Part shown: piece after piece, positions 33,218-41,364 of the stretch | How positions within the stretch are numbered: position 1 is the first letter of the stretch | Layout: each line of letters begins with the position of its first letter | Assembly (NCBI RefSeq): GCF_900116875.1 | Contig: NZ_FPCC01000025.1 | Location: forward strand, 1-42,218 | Direction: 5' to 3' | Length of the DNA stretch: 42,218 bases | Source: Butyrivibrio sp. INlla21 | GTDB lineage: Bacteria > Bacillota > Clostridia > Lachnospirales > Lachnospiraceae | Program-made: the position numbers and the translations under genes | Notes under the pieces: model-generated | Told to the model about the DNA's origin: nothing | Seen by the model: only the letters and a program-made list of their open reading frames with translations | Database searches by the model: none

Positions 33218-34579
33218 TCATTTATGAGCTTCACAGAAGTCTTTAAGAAGTTCCATTGTTTCCTTAGCTGCTTCTTCAGGGCTCATTGTGCCATGAGATA
33301 TATTCTCATAAGCATCTGTCAAAATGGCTGTAACCTCCGATCCGGTTGTAGGGCCACTGTCAGATTTTCCGTTGTACTGCATGCTGACCTCAACGCTCTG
33401 CTTGGTCAAAGGATTAAGTGTGCCTTCCTTAGCACAGATCTCCTGTGCCTTTGCTGTAGGAGGAACACTTCTTACAGTGCCGAGAGTTTTCATAGCACCC
33501 TCATCATTGTAGAAGAAGTTAAGGAAATCGATTGCTTCCTTAGCATGCTGTGTTCCTGCATATACACCCATAAGCTGAGGGCAGTCGTTAACCCATCCGT
33601 CGCTCTTTCTGTCTGCATAAAGAGGAAGCTGTCCTGCAATATAATCTACAGAATCATTAGCTGCCGAAAGTACGTCTGCTGATGATGTATAACCGATAGA
33701 AGCAACATAGTTACCCTTGATCCAGTTGGGATCTTCCTGGTCCTGATCTCCGAAAGGAGCCTTGTATGCAGCGGGAGCACATACTTCTTCATCATAAAGT
33801 CTCTTGATATATGTGAAGAGTTCAACGAACTGCTCCTCTGTCATGTTCAGATTGTAATCATCGTCGATGATAGGCTTATTGTTCTTCTGTCTTGAATATG
33901 TACGTGTAAAGAATGCTGAAGCATAAGATGTATTAGCTGAAAGGAGATAACAATCCTTGCTATACTCTCTTACCTTCTTACCCCACTCAAAGAACTGATC
34001 CCAATCATAAGGCTGAGAAAGATCGATTCCTACCTTGTCCATAAGTGTCTTGTTAACAATAAGTGCGGTTCCTGCCTGTCCTGTAGGCATAGCATACTGT
34101 GCGCCTGAACCAAACTGACCGTTCTCTTCGAGGAATGAAGCATCAAAGTTTGAAAAATCCATTCCACCTTCTGTCAGATTATAGAGCACTCCCTGGTTAT
34201 AGTACTCGGGTCCGAGTCCTGTCTCTATCTGGAAGATATCAGGAGCTGTGCCTGAAGCAAACTCAGTAGTCTTTTTCTCTGAATATCCGTCATATGATCC
34301 ATATTCAGGCTCTATAGTTACATTTGGATGAAGCTTTTCATATGCCTCAATAACAGCAAGTGTAGCCTCATGTCTTGCATCTCCACCCCACCAAGAGAAT
34401 CGCAGTGTAACCGGCTCGGAACTGTCTGATGCAGGAGCAGCAGCGCTAGGTGCTGCAGGTGCATTCTGATCTGCGCCGGTGCCTGTAGTCTGCTCAGGAG
34501 CGCTGATTCCACATCCGGACATAACGCCTGCGAGCATAGCTACAGAAGTAACAAGTGCAATCAATTTCTTTCTCGTCAT
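33218..34579 (-). CDS. Sugar-binding lipoprotein (family 1 extracellular solute-binding protein)
   Basis: A 453-aa lipoprotein: signal peptide MTRKKLIALVTSVAMLAGVM, lipobox MSGC with the lipid-bearing Cys at 23, then an Ala/Pro/Thr/Ser-rich tether (about 28-58). The mature domain starts VTLRFSWWGGDARHEATLA, as in CUT1 binding proteins, and includes FEWGKKVREY and the family-typical tail. It captures the sugar outside the cell for the two permeases downstream. The RBS GGGAGG is strong. The region before it has a terminator and only a weak promoter (CATAAT-like -10), which would fit activation by YesN. Confidence 0.93.
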   Translation of the reverse strand: MTRKKLIALVTSVAMLAGVMSGCGISAPEQTTGTGADQNAPAAPSAAAPASDSSEPVTLRFSWWGGDARHEATLAVIEAYEKLHPNVTIEPEYGSYDGYSEKKTTEFASGTAPDIFQIETGLGPEYYNQGVLYNLTEGGMDFSNFDASFLEENGQFGSGAQYAMPTGQAGTALIVNKTLMDKVGIDLSQPYDWDQFFEWGKKVREYSKDCYLLSANTSYASAFFTRTYSRQKNNKPIIDDDYNLNMTEEQFVELFTYIKRLYDEEVCAPAAYKAPFGDQDQEDPNWIKGNYVASIGYTSSADVLSAANDSVDYIAGQLPLYADRKSDGWVNDCPQLMGVYAGTQHAKEAIDFLNFFYNDEGAMKTLGTVRSVPPTAKAQEICAKEGTLNPLTKQSVEVSMQYNGKSDSGPTTGSEVTAILTDAYENISHGTMSPEEAAKETMELLKDFCEAHK

Positions 34580-34640
34580 TACGTAACCTCCCTTTTTGTT
34601 TCCAATATCGTATTAGGTAAAATTATGTTAGCATTCACTC

Positions 34641-34698
34641 GAAAAACAAAACAGAATTCCCACTTACAAAAAAGACTCTTTTTTTATAGGAATTCTGT
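34641..34698 (-). terminator. Terminator between yesM and the binding-protein gene
   Basis: ACAGAATTCC pairs with GGAATTCTGT (arms 34651-34660 and 34689-34698), with an inner A-run/T-run match. On the minus strand it is followed by TTTTGTTTTTC. It separates the regulatory genes from the transporter genes, or makes transporter expression depend on a second promoter. Confidence 0.75.
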
Positions 34699-34751
34699 TA
34701 TTGGTATCATTTTTTTATTATTGGTTTCTTTAATGAATGTATAGTTTCTTT

Positions 34752-36527
34752 TTATTGTATCGGATCGTTTTTCGGAACCGAAAATGAGACTTCTGTTCCA
34801 AAGCCCGCTTTACTTCTTATCTTTAAAGCATGGTCTTCTCCGTATCTTAATATAAGTCTCCTGTTCAGATTGGTCAGACCTATATTTCTGGAGTCCTTAT
34901 TATTTATCTTTTCATAGAGCTTTTTGAGTTCATCACCCGTAATTCCGCGTCCGTTATCAACCACAAAAACAGTGATCTCGTCACCTCGGTCAAATATCTT
35001 GACCTTAACATGGATCTTGCCCTCATCGTTGTTGATTCCATGCTCAAAACAGTTCTCAAGAACAGGTTGAAGCATCAGCCTGAATACCTTGCATTCATAA
35101 ATGGTCTCATCAACTTCAAAATACGTAATGACATTTCCGCCAAATCTTATATTCTGTATCTCAAGATAAGCCTTTAAATATTCAAGCTCCATCCTGATCG
35201 TCACATCTCTGGTCGGCTCCGAAAGTGCATACTTTACTACCATTGATAGATTCTGTATCATCCTGTGAACTTCGGAATCATAGCCTTCTTTTTTTATCGC
35301 CTCAAAGTCCAAAGTCTGAAGTGTATTAAATATAAAATGCGGATTGATCTGAAGCTGCAATGCATTCATCTGTGCCATCTGAGCCTCGTGCTGCTTTTCA
35401 AGAAGATCCATCTGCATTTTGGAATTATTAAGATGCATCCTGATAACATTATTAAAGATTAAAGAATACTCATCATCCGCCGACCGGAATCTCTCTTCCA
35501 CCGCTTCTCCTCTTTCTGCAGCGGAAAAAACATCCACACATTCCTCGATATATGAGAAATTCCTTTTTGTATATATGTACGCAAGAAGGATCATTAAGAT
35601 AATTTCAACAAAAAGGATAACTACAGCCATGATTATGTAGATGCGCAGATCCTCCATGAGCTGTGCACGCGACGTTACGGATACCTCGTACAGATTAAGA
35701 TATTCTGAATAAAGCATATCCGCAAAATAGTATTTCCCGTCCAGTTTGACCCATTTTTTTGACCCAAGTTCAGTCTCTTTTCCCTGAATCCTCTTTTTGA
35801 TATCTTCGTTTATCACCGAAGCTTCAAAATCTTCAAGTTCAGGATCCGTAATACATATAATGTCGCCTTTGGAATTATAAAGAAGGACCTTCTGATTCTC
35901 CGATATCAGCACGCTGCGAAGAAGCTTTCCGTACTCGCTTTTATCGATGTTAATGACAATGACGCCGTCCATATATGTCATCCTATAGAAAATACTTATT
36001 ACTTCTACAGGCTCCGCATACGAATGCCTCTGAATCCATCTGTGGTCGGTGTAAACCCTCTCATCCTCTGCCATGCTCTTATACTCATCGAGCCATTCCC
36101 TGTCAAAATAGGTATCTACATTGGCAATCTGTCTTGTATCCGAAGTAAGAAATCTTTCCCTGCCATCCAAATACATATAAACCGAATGGATATATGAGTA
36201 TGAGGCCTCATAGCTGTTAAAAAGATATTTAAGCATATTAAAAGTAGTAAGGTCCGAATGGCTCAAACCACGATAATCCAGCATCGTTTTAAATGCTAGG
36301 GAAAAAGAAGAATTACTCATGAGAGTATCCAGCTGATACCCCATGTTATATATAGAAGCTTCCAGACTGTCCTCAAAGCTCTCAAGCGATTTAACCGACT
36401 CTTTTTCAACGCTTGCTCTCTGAGAATGCAAAAAGAAAACCCCAAAAAGAAAAAATATAAGCAAAGTGGGTATTATCATTACGATAAAGTTCCATCTTGC
36501 ACGTTTGATAAAATATTTCCTCAGCAA
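34752..36527 (-). CDS. Sensor histidine kinase, YesM/LytS type
   Basis: A 591-aa membrane kinase. TM1 is about 13-34, an extracytoplasmic sensing region about 35-295, TM2 about 296-318, then a HAMP-like linker. The His_kinase domain has H397 in LQINPHFIFNTLQTLD and the ATPase domain shows DNGRGI and NIGLTNLNRRL. YesM-type kinases sense carbohydrates or transport state and phosphorylate an AraC-type YesN regulator, which is the next gene upstream (gap two bases). It should control the adjacent ABC operon. Confidence 0.93.
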   Translation of the reverse strand: MLRKYFIKRARWNFIVMIIPTLLIFFLFGVFFLHSQRASVEKESVKSLESFEDSLEASIYNMGYQLDTLMSNSSFSLAFKTMLDYRGLSHSDLTTFNMLKYLFNSYEASYSYIHSVYMYLDGRERFLTSDTRQIANVDTYFDREWLDEYKSMAEDERVYTDHRWIQRHSYAEPVEVISIFYRMTYMDGVIVINIDKSEYGKLLRSVLISENQKVLLYNSKGDIICITDPELEDFEASVINEDIKKRIQGKETELGSKKWVKLDGKYYFADMLYSEYLNLYEVSVTSRAQLMEDLRIYIIMAVVILFVEIILMILLAYIYTKRNFSYIEECVDVFSAAERGEAVEERFRSADDEYSLIFNNVIRMHLNNSKMQMDLLEKQHEAQMAQMNALQLQINPHFIFNTLQTLDFEAIKKEGYDSEVHRMIQNLSMVVKYALSEPTRDVTIRMELEYLKAYLEIQNIRFGGNVITYFEVDETIYECKVFRLMLQPVLENCFEHGINNDEGKIHVKVKIFDRGDEITVFVVDNGRGITGDELKKLYEKINNKDSRNIGLTNLNRRLILRYGEDHALKIRSKAGFGTEVSFSVPKNDPIQ

Positions 36528-36529
36528 TT

Positions 36530-37264
36530 TTACTCTTTACCCCTTATACCGTTTCTGTAGTCTCTCGGTGTAACACCAAAATAGGCCTTAAAAGCTCTTG
36601 TAAAATTCTTAGGACTGTCATAACCCACCTGATATGCGATCTCATAGCTCTTATACGAAGGATCCATAAGCATGTTTGCTGCCTTTTGCATCCTCACATT
36701 GCTCAACTGTTCCTGAAAACCCACACCCTTTTTTTCTTTATATATTTTAGAAAGATACCCCGAGCTTATCCCTACATTTTCTGCCGCACCTACCAGACTC
36801 GCTCTCTGAAAGTTTTCCTCAAGGTAGTCGTCAATCTGACGGATAATCTTGTAATAATACGGCGCCTCATCGTTTGTGCTCAACTTATTTCTGGAATCAA
36901 GAATTTCCTTTATTTTATCAAAGCACTCAGATAATTCCCCGTAATTGATCGGTTTCAAAAGATAATCCGTAACCTCAACCTTAAGCGCCTTACGCATAAA
37001 TTCATAATCGCTGTAACTGCTTAATATAACCACTATGCTGTTTGGATCTTTTTTGAGTTTTTCGGCAAAAGAAAGACCGTCAATACCGGGCATCTTAATA
37101 TCAGTCATAACAACATCCGCCGGATTACTGTCAAGGTACTCCAATGCTTCTTTAGCATTGGTAAACTTTCCAACCACCTTAAAACCTATATTCTCCCACG
37201 GAAAAAGATCTGCTATTCCATCCAATATCTTTTGCTCGTCATCGACGATCACCAAAGTATACAT
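36530..37264 (-). CDS. Response regulator with AraC-type output, YesN type
   Basis: About 244 aa. The receiver domain (1-120) has D8/D9, the phosphorylation site D55 in VMTDIKMPG and the K of DYLLKPI. A linker and an AraC/XylS double helix-turn-helix (about 140-240) follow, with SGYLSKIYKEK, YEIAYQVGYDSPKNFTRAFK and GVTPRDYR. The start at 37264 (MYTLVIVDDEQ) has GGAGGG five bases ahead; the longer reading would overlap the MBL gene. Partner of the YesM-type kinase, probably activating the binding-protein promoter. Confidence 0.94.
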   Translation of the reverse strand: MYTLVIVDDEQKILDGIADLFPWENIGFKVVGKFTNAKEALEYLDSNPADVVMTDIKMPGIDGLSFAEKLKKDPNSIVVILSSYSDYEFMRKALKVEVTDYLLKPINYGELSECFDKIKEILDSRNKLSTNDEAPYYYKIIRQIDDYLEENFQRASLVGAAENVGISSGYLSKIYKEKKGVGFQEQLSNVRMQKAANMLMDPSYKSYEIAYQVGYDSPKNFTRAFKAYFGVTPRDYRNGIRGKE

Positions 37265-37280
37265 TGACACCCTCCATAAG

Positions 37281-38096
37281 TCAGCCCTCATCCCTTAGCA
37301 TCTTTAGATAATTATGCTCAACATCAGAGATATATTTTCGCAAGGCTTCCTTGTCAATAAATGATCTTCCCTCTTTATGTCTAGCAAGAATATCGCTTTG
37401 AGTTGTATGATTTCCCAAATATATATCCGGCTCCATGCTCTTCCAAAGCTTTATACTCCGCTCAAAATCTTTCCTGTAATTAACCCCGTATTTCTCCATA
37501 AATTCAAGGTTAAGCGTATTTAATCCTGTTCCTCCGCACAAAAGAGCTTTCTTCTCCCCTTCATCACCCTTAAGTGCTATCTCATAGCTCATTGCCCCCG
37601 GGGTATGTCCCGGAGTAAGGATACACTTTACTTTTGTGTTTCCAAGTTCAATTATTTCTCCGTCTTCCAGTTCCTTGTCTGTGGTAAAAAATTCCGTCTT
37701 AATTCCGGGAAGATAATAGTCCAGAGCAAGCTCAGGTCTATCTCTAAGAATACGTGTATCTATTGCACTCATAAGTGTCTTGGCACCGCTTCTCTCGATA
37801 AGAAGCTTTGTCGCTCCGAAATGATCGAAATGCCCATGTGTATGAAATATCAACTTTATATCAGAAATCTTGAATCCAAGCTTTTCGATTGACTCAGGTA
37901 AGAATTCCTGCATATTCGGATATCCCGTGTCAAAAAGCATCAGCCCGTCGCCTGTATCAACCAGAATGCTCGAACTGTCTTTGGTTCCGACGAAAAACAG
38001 ATTTCCATATATTCGGAATGGATCGGTCTTGTAAGATTCCGGATTGCCTACAATATTCTCATACCACTCCCACTTATAAGCATATTCTGACTTCAT
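37281..38096 (-). CDS. MBL-fold metallo-hydrolase
   Basis: A 271-aa protein with the metallo-beta-lactamase fold: HTHGHFDH at 85-92 (metal ligands H87, H89, D91, H92), PGHTPGAMS with H164, and GNHTTQSD with H230. This arrangement resembles the B3-type branch, which also contains lactonases and other hydrolases. Antibiotic resistance is not implied by the context. It is cytoplasmic by sequence (no signal). First gene of the regulatory half of the sugar locus. The ATG lies only seven bases after the -10 of its promoter, with no Shine-Dalgarno, so the message is probably leaderless. No other Met start occurs in frame before residue 53. Confidence 0.85.
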   Translation of the reverse strand: MKSEYAYKWEWYENIVGNPESYKTDPFRIYGNLFFVGTKDSSSILVDTGDGLMLFDTGYPNMQEFLPESIEKLGFKISDIKLIFHTHGHFDHFGATKLLIERSGAKTLMSAIDTRILRDRPELALDYYLPGIKTEFFTTDKELEDGEIIELGNTKVKCILTPGHTPGAMSYEIALKGDEGEKKALLCGGTGLNTLNLEFMEKYGVNYRKDFERSIKLWKSMEPDIYLGNHTTQSDILARHKEGRSFIDKEALRKYISDVEHNYLKMLRDEG

Positions 38097-38103
38097 AACA
38101 TTG

Positions 38104-38132
38104 ATTGTAGTATATGGTCATACCCATATCAA
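38104..38132 (-). promoter_or_regulatory. Promoter with central operator dyad before the MBL gene
   Basis: On the minus strand TTGATA (38132-38127), 17 bases, TACAAT (38109-38104). The spacer region holds a perfect dyad ATATGG-N6-CCATAT (38112-38129). The expected transcription start coincides with the ATG at 38096. Confidence 0.65.
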
Positions 38133-38180
38133 TATTCTTTATTTAATATTTATACTCTTAAATCCGAATTTATAAATGAT

Positions 38181-38218
38181 AAAAAAGACACTTCTTGGAA
38201 TCTATTCCAAAAAGTGTC
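38181..38218 (-). terminator. Terminator of rpsF-ssb-rpsR
   Basis: On the minus strand GACACTT..TTGGAAT pairs with ATTCCAA..AAGTGTC and is followed by TTTTTT (38186-38181). It lies 26 bases after the rpsR stop. Confidence 0.88.
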
Positions 38219-38243
38219 TCTAATTCTTTTATCTAACTGCCAA

Positions 38244-38507
38244 TTACTCAGCTACGTAAGGCATAAGTGCAAGATGTCTTGCTCTCTTGATAGCAGATGT
38301 AAGCTCTCTCTGGTGCTTAGCGCAGTTACCTGTGATTCTTCTGGGAAGAATCTTGCCGCTCTCAGAAACGAACTTCTTAAGCTTAGCTACATCCTTATAA
38401 TCAATAACATTATCTTTGCCACAGAATACGCAAACTTTCTTTCTTCTGTGCATTCCACCCTTTCTCCTTACAGGAGCATCGGATTTCTCAGACTTTGTGA
38501 AAGCCAT
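38244..38507 (-). CDS. rpsR: 30S ribosomal protein S18
   Basis: An 87-aa small-subunit protein that binds S6. It has the zinc-ribbon (C+) form, with VCVFCGKDN (C26, C29) and [10 protein letters not shown] giving the other two ligands. KILPRRITG is the conserved core. Last gene of the rpsF-ssb-rpsR operon. Confidence 0.97.
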   Translation of the reverse strand: MAFTKSEKSDAPVRRKGGMHRRKKVCVFCGKDNVIDYKDVAKLKKFVSESGKILPRRITGNCAKHQRELTSAIKRARHLALMPYVAE

Positions 38508-38578
38508 TGTTTATTCCTCCTTAACTACGGATAACGCTTACATAACTGTAACGGTCATGCCAAAGCAATATCCTCGAA

Positions 38579-39034
38579 TCAGTTAAACGGCAGCTCCTCG
38601 TCAATTCCGTCGGGAATATTCATGAAGCCATCGCTTGCTGCAGCAGGAGCCGGTGCCTCAGCTGAAAAATCAGAACCGAATGAACCTCCGTTATTGGAAG
38701 CAGCGTTCTTGGATTCAGCAAATTCCTGGTCCTCCGCAACTACATCAGTTGTGTATACCTTAACGCCATCCTTGTTCGTATAAGAACCTGTCTGGATGCG
38801 TCCTGTTACGATAACCTTAGTGCCCTTCTTAAGATATTTCTCTGCAAATTCGCCTGCTCTACCGAATGCAACAATACCGATAAAATCAGCTGTCTGAGCA
38901 TCCTGCTGGTCTCTTCTTGCAAATCTTCTGTCAACAGCAAGAGTATATCTTGCGACTGCTGTTGCTGTGTCTCCCTGTGAATATCTAACATCAGGGTCTC
39001 TTGTCAAACGTCCCACTAGTATAACTTTATTCAT
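38579..39034 (-). CDS. ssb: Single-stranded DNA-binding protein
   Basis: A 151-aa SSB. The OB fold is about 1-105 (MNKVILVGRLTRDPDVRY, GKAGEF-like FGRAGEFAEKYLKKGTKVIVTGRIQ), then a disordered Ala/Ser-rich linker and an acidic tip DGIDEELPFN. Normally the SSB tip ends in Pro-Phe, whose terminal carboxylate docks onto partner proteins. Here one extra Asn follows the Phe before the TGA. It sits between rpsF and rpsR as in other Firmicutes and serves replication with DnaB. Confidence 0.96.
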   Translation of the reverse strand: MNKVILVGRLTRDPDVRYSQGDTATAVARYTLAVDRRFARRDQQDAQTADFIGIVAFGRAGEFAEKYLKKGTKVIVTGRIQTGSYTNKDGVKVYTTDVVAEDQEFAESKNAASNNGGSFGSDFSAEAPAPAAASDGFMNIPDGIDEELPFN

Positions 39035-39052
39035 ATTTTCGTCCTCTTGTAT

Positions 39053-39340
39053 TTAAGCCTCGTTCTTAACGCATAAATATCTGATGACGCCGTCCATGAT
39101 ACGCATGCGAGTCTCAATCTCTGCGGGAGTTGTAGACTCACCATCGAACTGGATGAAATAGTAGAAGCCTTCTGTCATCTTCTCGATCTCATAAGCGAGC
39201 TTCTTCTTTCCCCAATCATCAATGTTGGTAATCTGACCACCATGCTTCTCGATAGTCTTCTTAACCTTCTCGATGAGGGCTGTTCTGGCATCGTCCTCGA
39301 TCTTTGCACTAACAACAACGGCTAATTCGTATTTGTTCAT
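39053..39340 (-). CDS. rpsF: 30S ribosomal protein S6
   Basis: A 95-aa protein, MNKYELAVVVSAKIEDDAR start, WGKKKLAYEIEKMTEGFYYFIQFDGE core and MDGVIRYLCV end. It binds S18 and the 16S platform. The RBS AAAGGAGG is strong. Promoter at 39414-39442 with a leader of about 65 bases containing a hairpin. Confidence 0.97.
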   Translation of the reverse strand: MNKYELAVVVSAKIEDDARTALIEKVKKTIEKHGGQITNIDDWGKKKLAYEIEKMTEGFYYFIQFDGESTTPAEIETRMRIMDGVIRYLCVKNEA

Positions 39341-39368
39341 GCTATTTGTTACCTCCTTTTGGTCTCTG

Positions 39369-39391
39369 GCTACTTGTATCAGTCAAGCAGC
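39369..39391 (-). promoter_or_regulatory. Leader hairpin before rpsF
   Basis: On the minus strand GCTGCTTG (39391-39384) pairs with CAAGTAGC (39376-39369) around a seven-base loop, about 10 bases before the RBS. S6/S18 operons are known to be autoregulated by the protein pair. I do not see the CCG bulge of the published motif, so this is only a candidate. Confidence 0.4.
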
Positions 39392-39413
39392 AAGGAATTT
39401 ATCACAGGATGAT

Positions 39414-39442
39414 ATGTTATCATATACCCATGATAAATGCAA
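39414..39442 (-). promoter_or_regulatory. Promoter of rpsF-ssb-rpsR
   Basis: On the minus strand TTGCAT (39442-39437), 17 bases, TAACAT (39419-39414). It starts six bases after the DUF951 stop. Confidence 0.55.
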
Positions 39443-39447
39443 GCTTT

Positions 39448-39621
39448 TTATCGTATTCCCCTAATGTTTTTTTCCACATTTTTACGGGATACCATAATCT
39501 GATGTCCACAGCCCAGGCACTTAAGCCTAAAATCTGCTCCGACTCGCAAAACTTCCCATTCATAGCTACCGCAAGGATGTTGTTTCTTTAGTTTTATTAT
39601 GTTTCCAACCTGAATGTCCAT
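39448..39621 (-). CDS. Small DUF951 protein
   Basis: A 57-aa protein starting MDIQVGNIIKLKKQHPCGSY, then EWEVLRVGADFRLKCLGCGH and ending in a basic tail. The K-K-x-H-P-C-G-S and L-K-C-x-G-C motifs define DUF951, a small Firmicutes family with a likely zinc site (three Cys and nearby His). The function is not established. The start overlaps the sirtuin stop in a TAATG, so translation is coupled. It is easily missed because of its length. Confidence 0.9.
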   Translation of the reverse strand: MDIQVGNIIKLKKQHPCGSYEWEVLRVGADFRLKCLGCGHQIMVSRKNVEKNIRGIR

Positions 39622-40337
39622 TAAATCTGATCCAAAATCTCCCCAATAGGGCCTTGTATAACAAGATCCGCCTGTCTGTCCCTTGGTGTTGCCGACTTAT
39701 TTATCAAAACAAGTTTATTTCCGGAATAATAGTCTATGAGACCTGCTGCAGGATAAACAGCAAGTGATGTGCCACCTATAATAAGCACATCTGCGTTCCT
39801 GATATAATTCACAGACTCCTCTATGACCTGCATATCAAGACCTTCCTCATATAAGACTACATCAGGCTTAATCCTGCCTCCGCATTCACATGTGGGAATT
39901 CCGTCATAACTTGCCATAAAATCAAAATCATAGAACTTATGGCATCTCTCACAGTAGTTTCTATGAACGCTGCCATGTAATTCCAGAACCTTCTTACTTC
40001 CGGCCGCTTGATGTAAGCCATCAATATTCTGGGTTATAACAGCTTTGAGCTTTCCTTTACTCTCAAGCTCAGCAAGTTTAAGATGTGCTTTATTCGGCTT
40101 AACACCTGTGATCAGAAGCTTGTCCTTATAGAATCGGAAGAATTCCTCAGGCATTCTTTCATAAAAGGTATGGCTAAGTATCTGCTCGGGCGGATATTTA
40201 TATTTCTGATGATAGAGTCCGTCTTCACTTCTAAAATCCGGAACTCCGCTTTCCGTTGAAACACCCGCTCCGCCAAAAAAGACAATATTGTCGGATTCGT
40301 CAATCATTTTTTTTAGCTCTTTTACCGCCTCGTCCAT
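39621..40337 (-). CDS. NAD-dependent protein deacylase, Sir2 family
   Basis: A 238-aa sirtuin that removes acyl groups from lysines using NAD. GGAGVSTESGVPDFRS (about 22-37) and TQNIDGLH (102-109) bind NAD. The catalytic His is H121 in LELHGS. The zinc cysteines are C129, C132, C150 and C152, and IIGGTSLAVYPA follows. The start at 40337 (MDEAVKELKK) has AAAGGAG seven bases ahead, better than the ATG 15 bases upstream. It is coupled to the DUF951 gene. In anaerobes it would reverse acetyl-phosphate-driven acetylation; the phosphoketolase in this window produces acetyl-phosphate. Confidence 0.94.
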   Translation of the reverse strand: MDEAVKELKKMIDESDNIVFFGGAGVSTESGVPDFRSEDGLYHQKYKYPPEQILSHTFYERMPEEFFRFYKDKLLITGVKPNKAHLKLAELESKGKLKAVITQNIDGLHQAAGSKKVLELHGSVHRNYCERCHKFYDFDFMASYDGIPTCECGGRIKPDVVLYEEGLDMQVIEESVNYIRNADVLIIGGTSLAVYPAAGLIDYYSGNKLVLINKSATPRDRQADLVIQGPIGEILDQI

Positions 40338-40396
40338 ATTATCTCCTTTCATCGTTTACCTCCGGAATCACAAAAACCGGTTTGTTCGGTGCTTTA

Positions 40397-41305
40397 TCAA
40401 AATCCTGCATTCTTTAAAAGGGCTGCAAGTGATGTTGTTGCATCACCGTCACTCGTATATTCAATCTTTTCCTCAGCAATCTCGGTAGCTGCCACTTCTT
40501 CAAGTGCTTTCATGCTAAGACTGAGTTTTCCGTCCTTGATCGAGATAACTTTTACTTTCACCTTCTGTCCGACTTTAAGTACTGCAGAAGGATGTGCGAT
40601 CCTGTTATTGCAGATCTGAGATATATGCACTAGTCCGCTCATTCCGTTTCCAAGGTCAACGAACGCTCCGTAGTTCTGTAAGCTCTCAACTGTTCCCTCT
40701 GTCACAAGACCGACCTCCACATTTGAGATCATCTCTTTTCTCTTAATATCAGCCTGTTCCTTGAGATATTCTTTCGCTGAAAGGACAAGCTTTCCGTTCT
40801 CTTCATCAGCAGTTATAACTCTTGCTTTTACTGTTTTTCCGACATAATCCTTTATGTTGTCTTCTTCAACATATGAAAGGTCAAGCTTGGATGCCGGAAT
40901 AAATCCTCTTATTCCTTCGAGGAAAGCAACAGCACCTCCCTTTACCGCCTCAGAGATCTTAACATCAACATATTCTTCCGACTCAAGGAATGCCTTCAGT
41001 TTATCCCATGCAAGAACTTCATTGGCCTTTCTCTTGGATAAAAGAATATTTCCTTCCCCATCATCTGTAGATATAACAGTAGCAGATACTTCATCTCCAA
41101 CATTTATATCTTTATGGATTGAGAATTTAGGATCATCACTGAGTTCCTCAGCCCTGATAATTCCCTGCGTATAGTATTTGATATCAAGAATAACTTCAGA
41201 ATCAGTCACTCCGATGACTGTACCGTCTATAATATCTCCTTCCTTTATCTTTCTGAAGGAGTTCTCTATCTCCCTGGTATAATCTTTCATTGTCTCTTCT
41301 GCCAT
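40397..41305 (-). CDS. S1 RNA-binding domain protein (RpsA-like)
   Basis: About 302 aa with three S1 OB-fold repeats: about 20-90 (EGDIIDGTVIGVTDSEVILD), 105-175 (GGAVAFLEGIRGFIPASKLD) and 190-260 (EGTVESLQNYGAFVDLGNGM). Firmicutes proteins with three or four S1 domains are annotated as ribosomal protein S1 homologues and may help mRNA binding or act in RNA turnover. The ATG at 41305 follows GGAGG by eight bases; a TTG at 41320 inside that RBS is rejected. The promoter is at 41338, immediately next to the tRNA terminator. Confidence 0.9.
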   Translation of the reverse strand: MAEETMKDYTREIENSFRKIKEGDIIDGTVIGVTDSEVILDIKYYTQGIIRAEELSDDPKFSIHKDINVGDEVSATVISTDDGEGNILLSKRKANEVLAWDKLKAFLESEEYVDVKISEAVKGGAVAFLEGIRGFIPASKLDLSYVEEDNIKDYVGKTVKARVITADEENGKLVLSAKEYLKEQADIKRKEMISNVEVGLVTEGTVESLQNYGAFVDLGNGMSGLVHISQICNNRIAHPSAVLKVGQKVKVKVISIKDGKLSLSMKALEEVAATEIAEEKIEYTSDGDATTSLAALLKNAGF

Positions 41306-41337
41306 ATTTTGTGCCTCCAATATTATTAGTCCATATG

Positions 41338-41364
41338 ATTATACCATATAGAAAAAAAGTACAA
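41338..41364 (-). promoter_or_regulatory. Promoter of the S1-domain gene
   Basis: On the minus strand a perfect TATAAT (41343-41338) with extended -10 TGG. TTGTAC (41364-41359) is only 15 bases upstream, so the -35 contribution is doubtful. The -35 area lies in the T-run of the tRNA terminator. Confidence 0.55.

Noticed and set aside
37281..38096. Beta-lactam resistance gene
   Set aside because: The MBL fold has many non-resistance hydrolases; there is no signal peptide and the gene belongs to a sugar-regulation operon.
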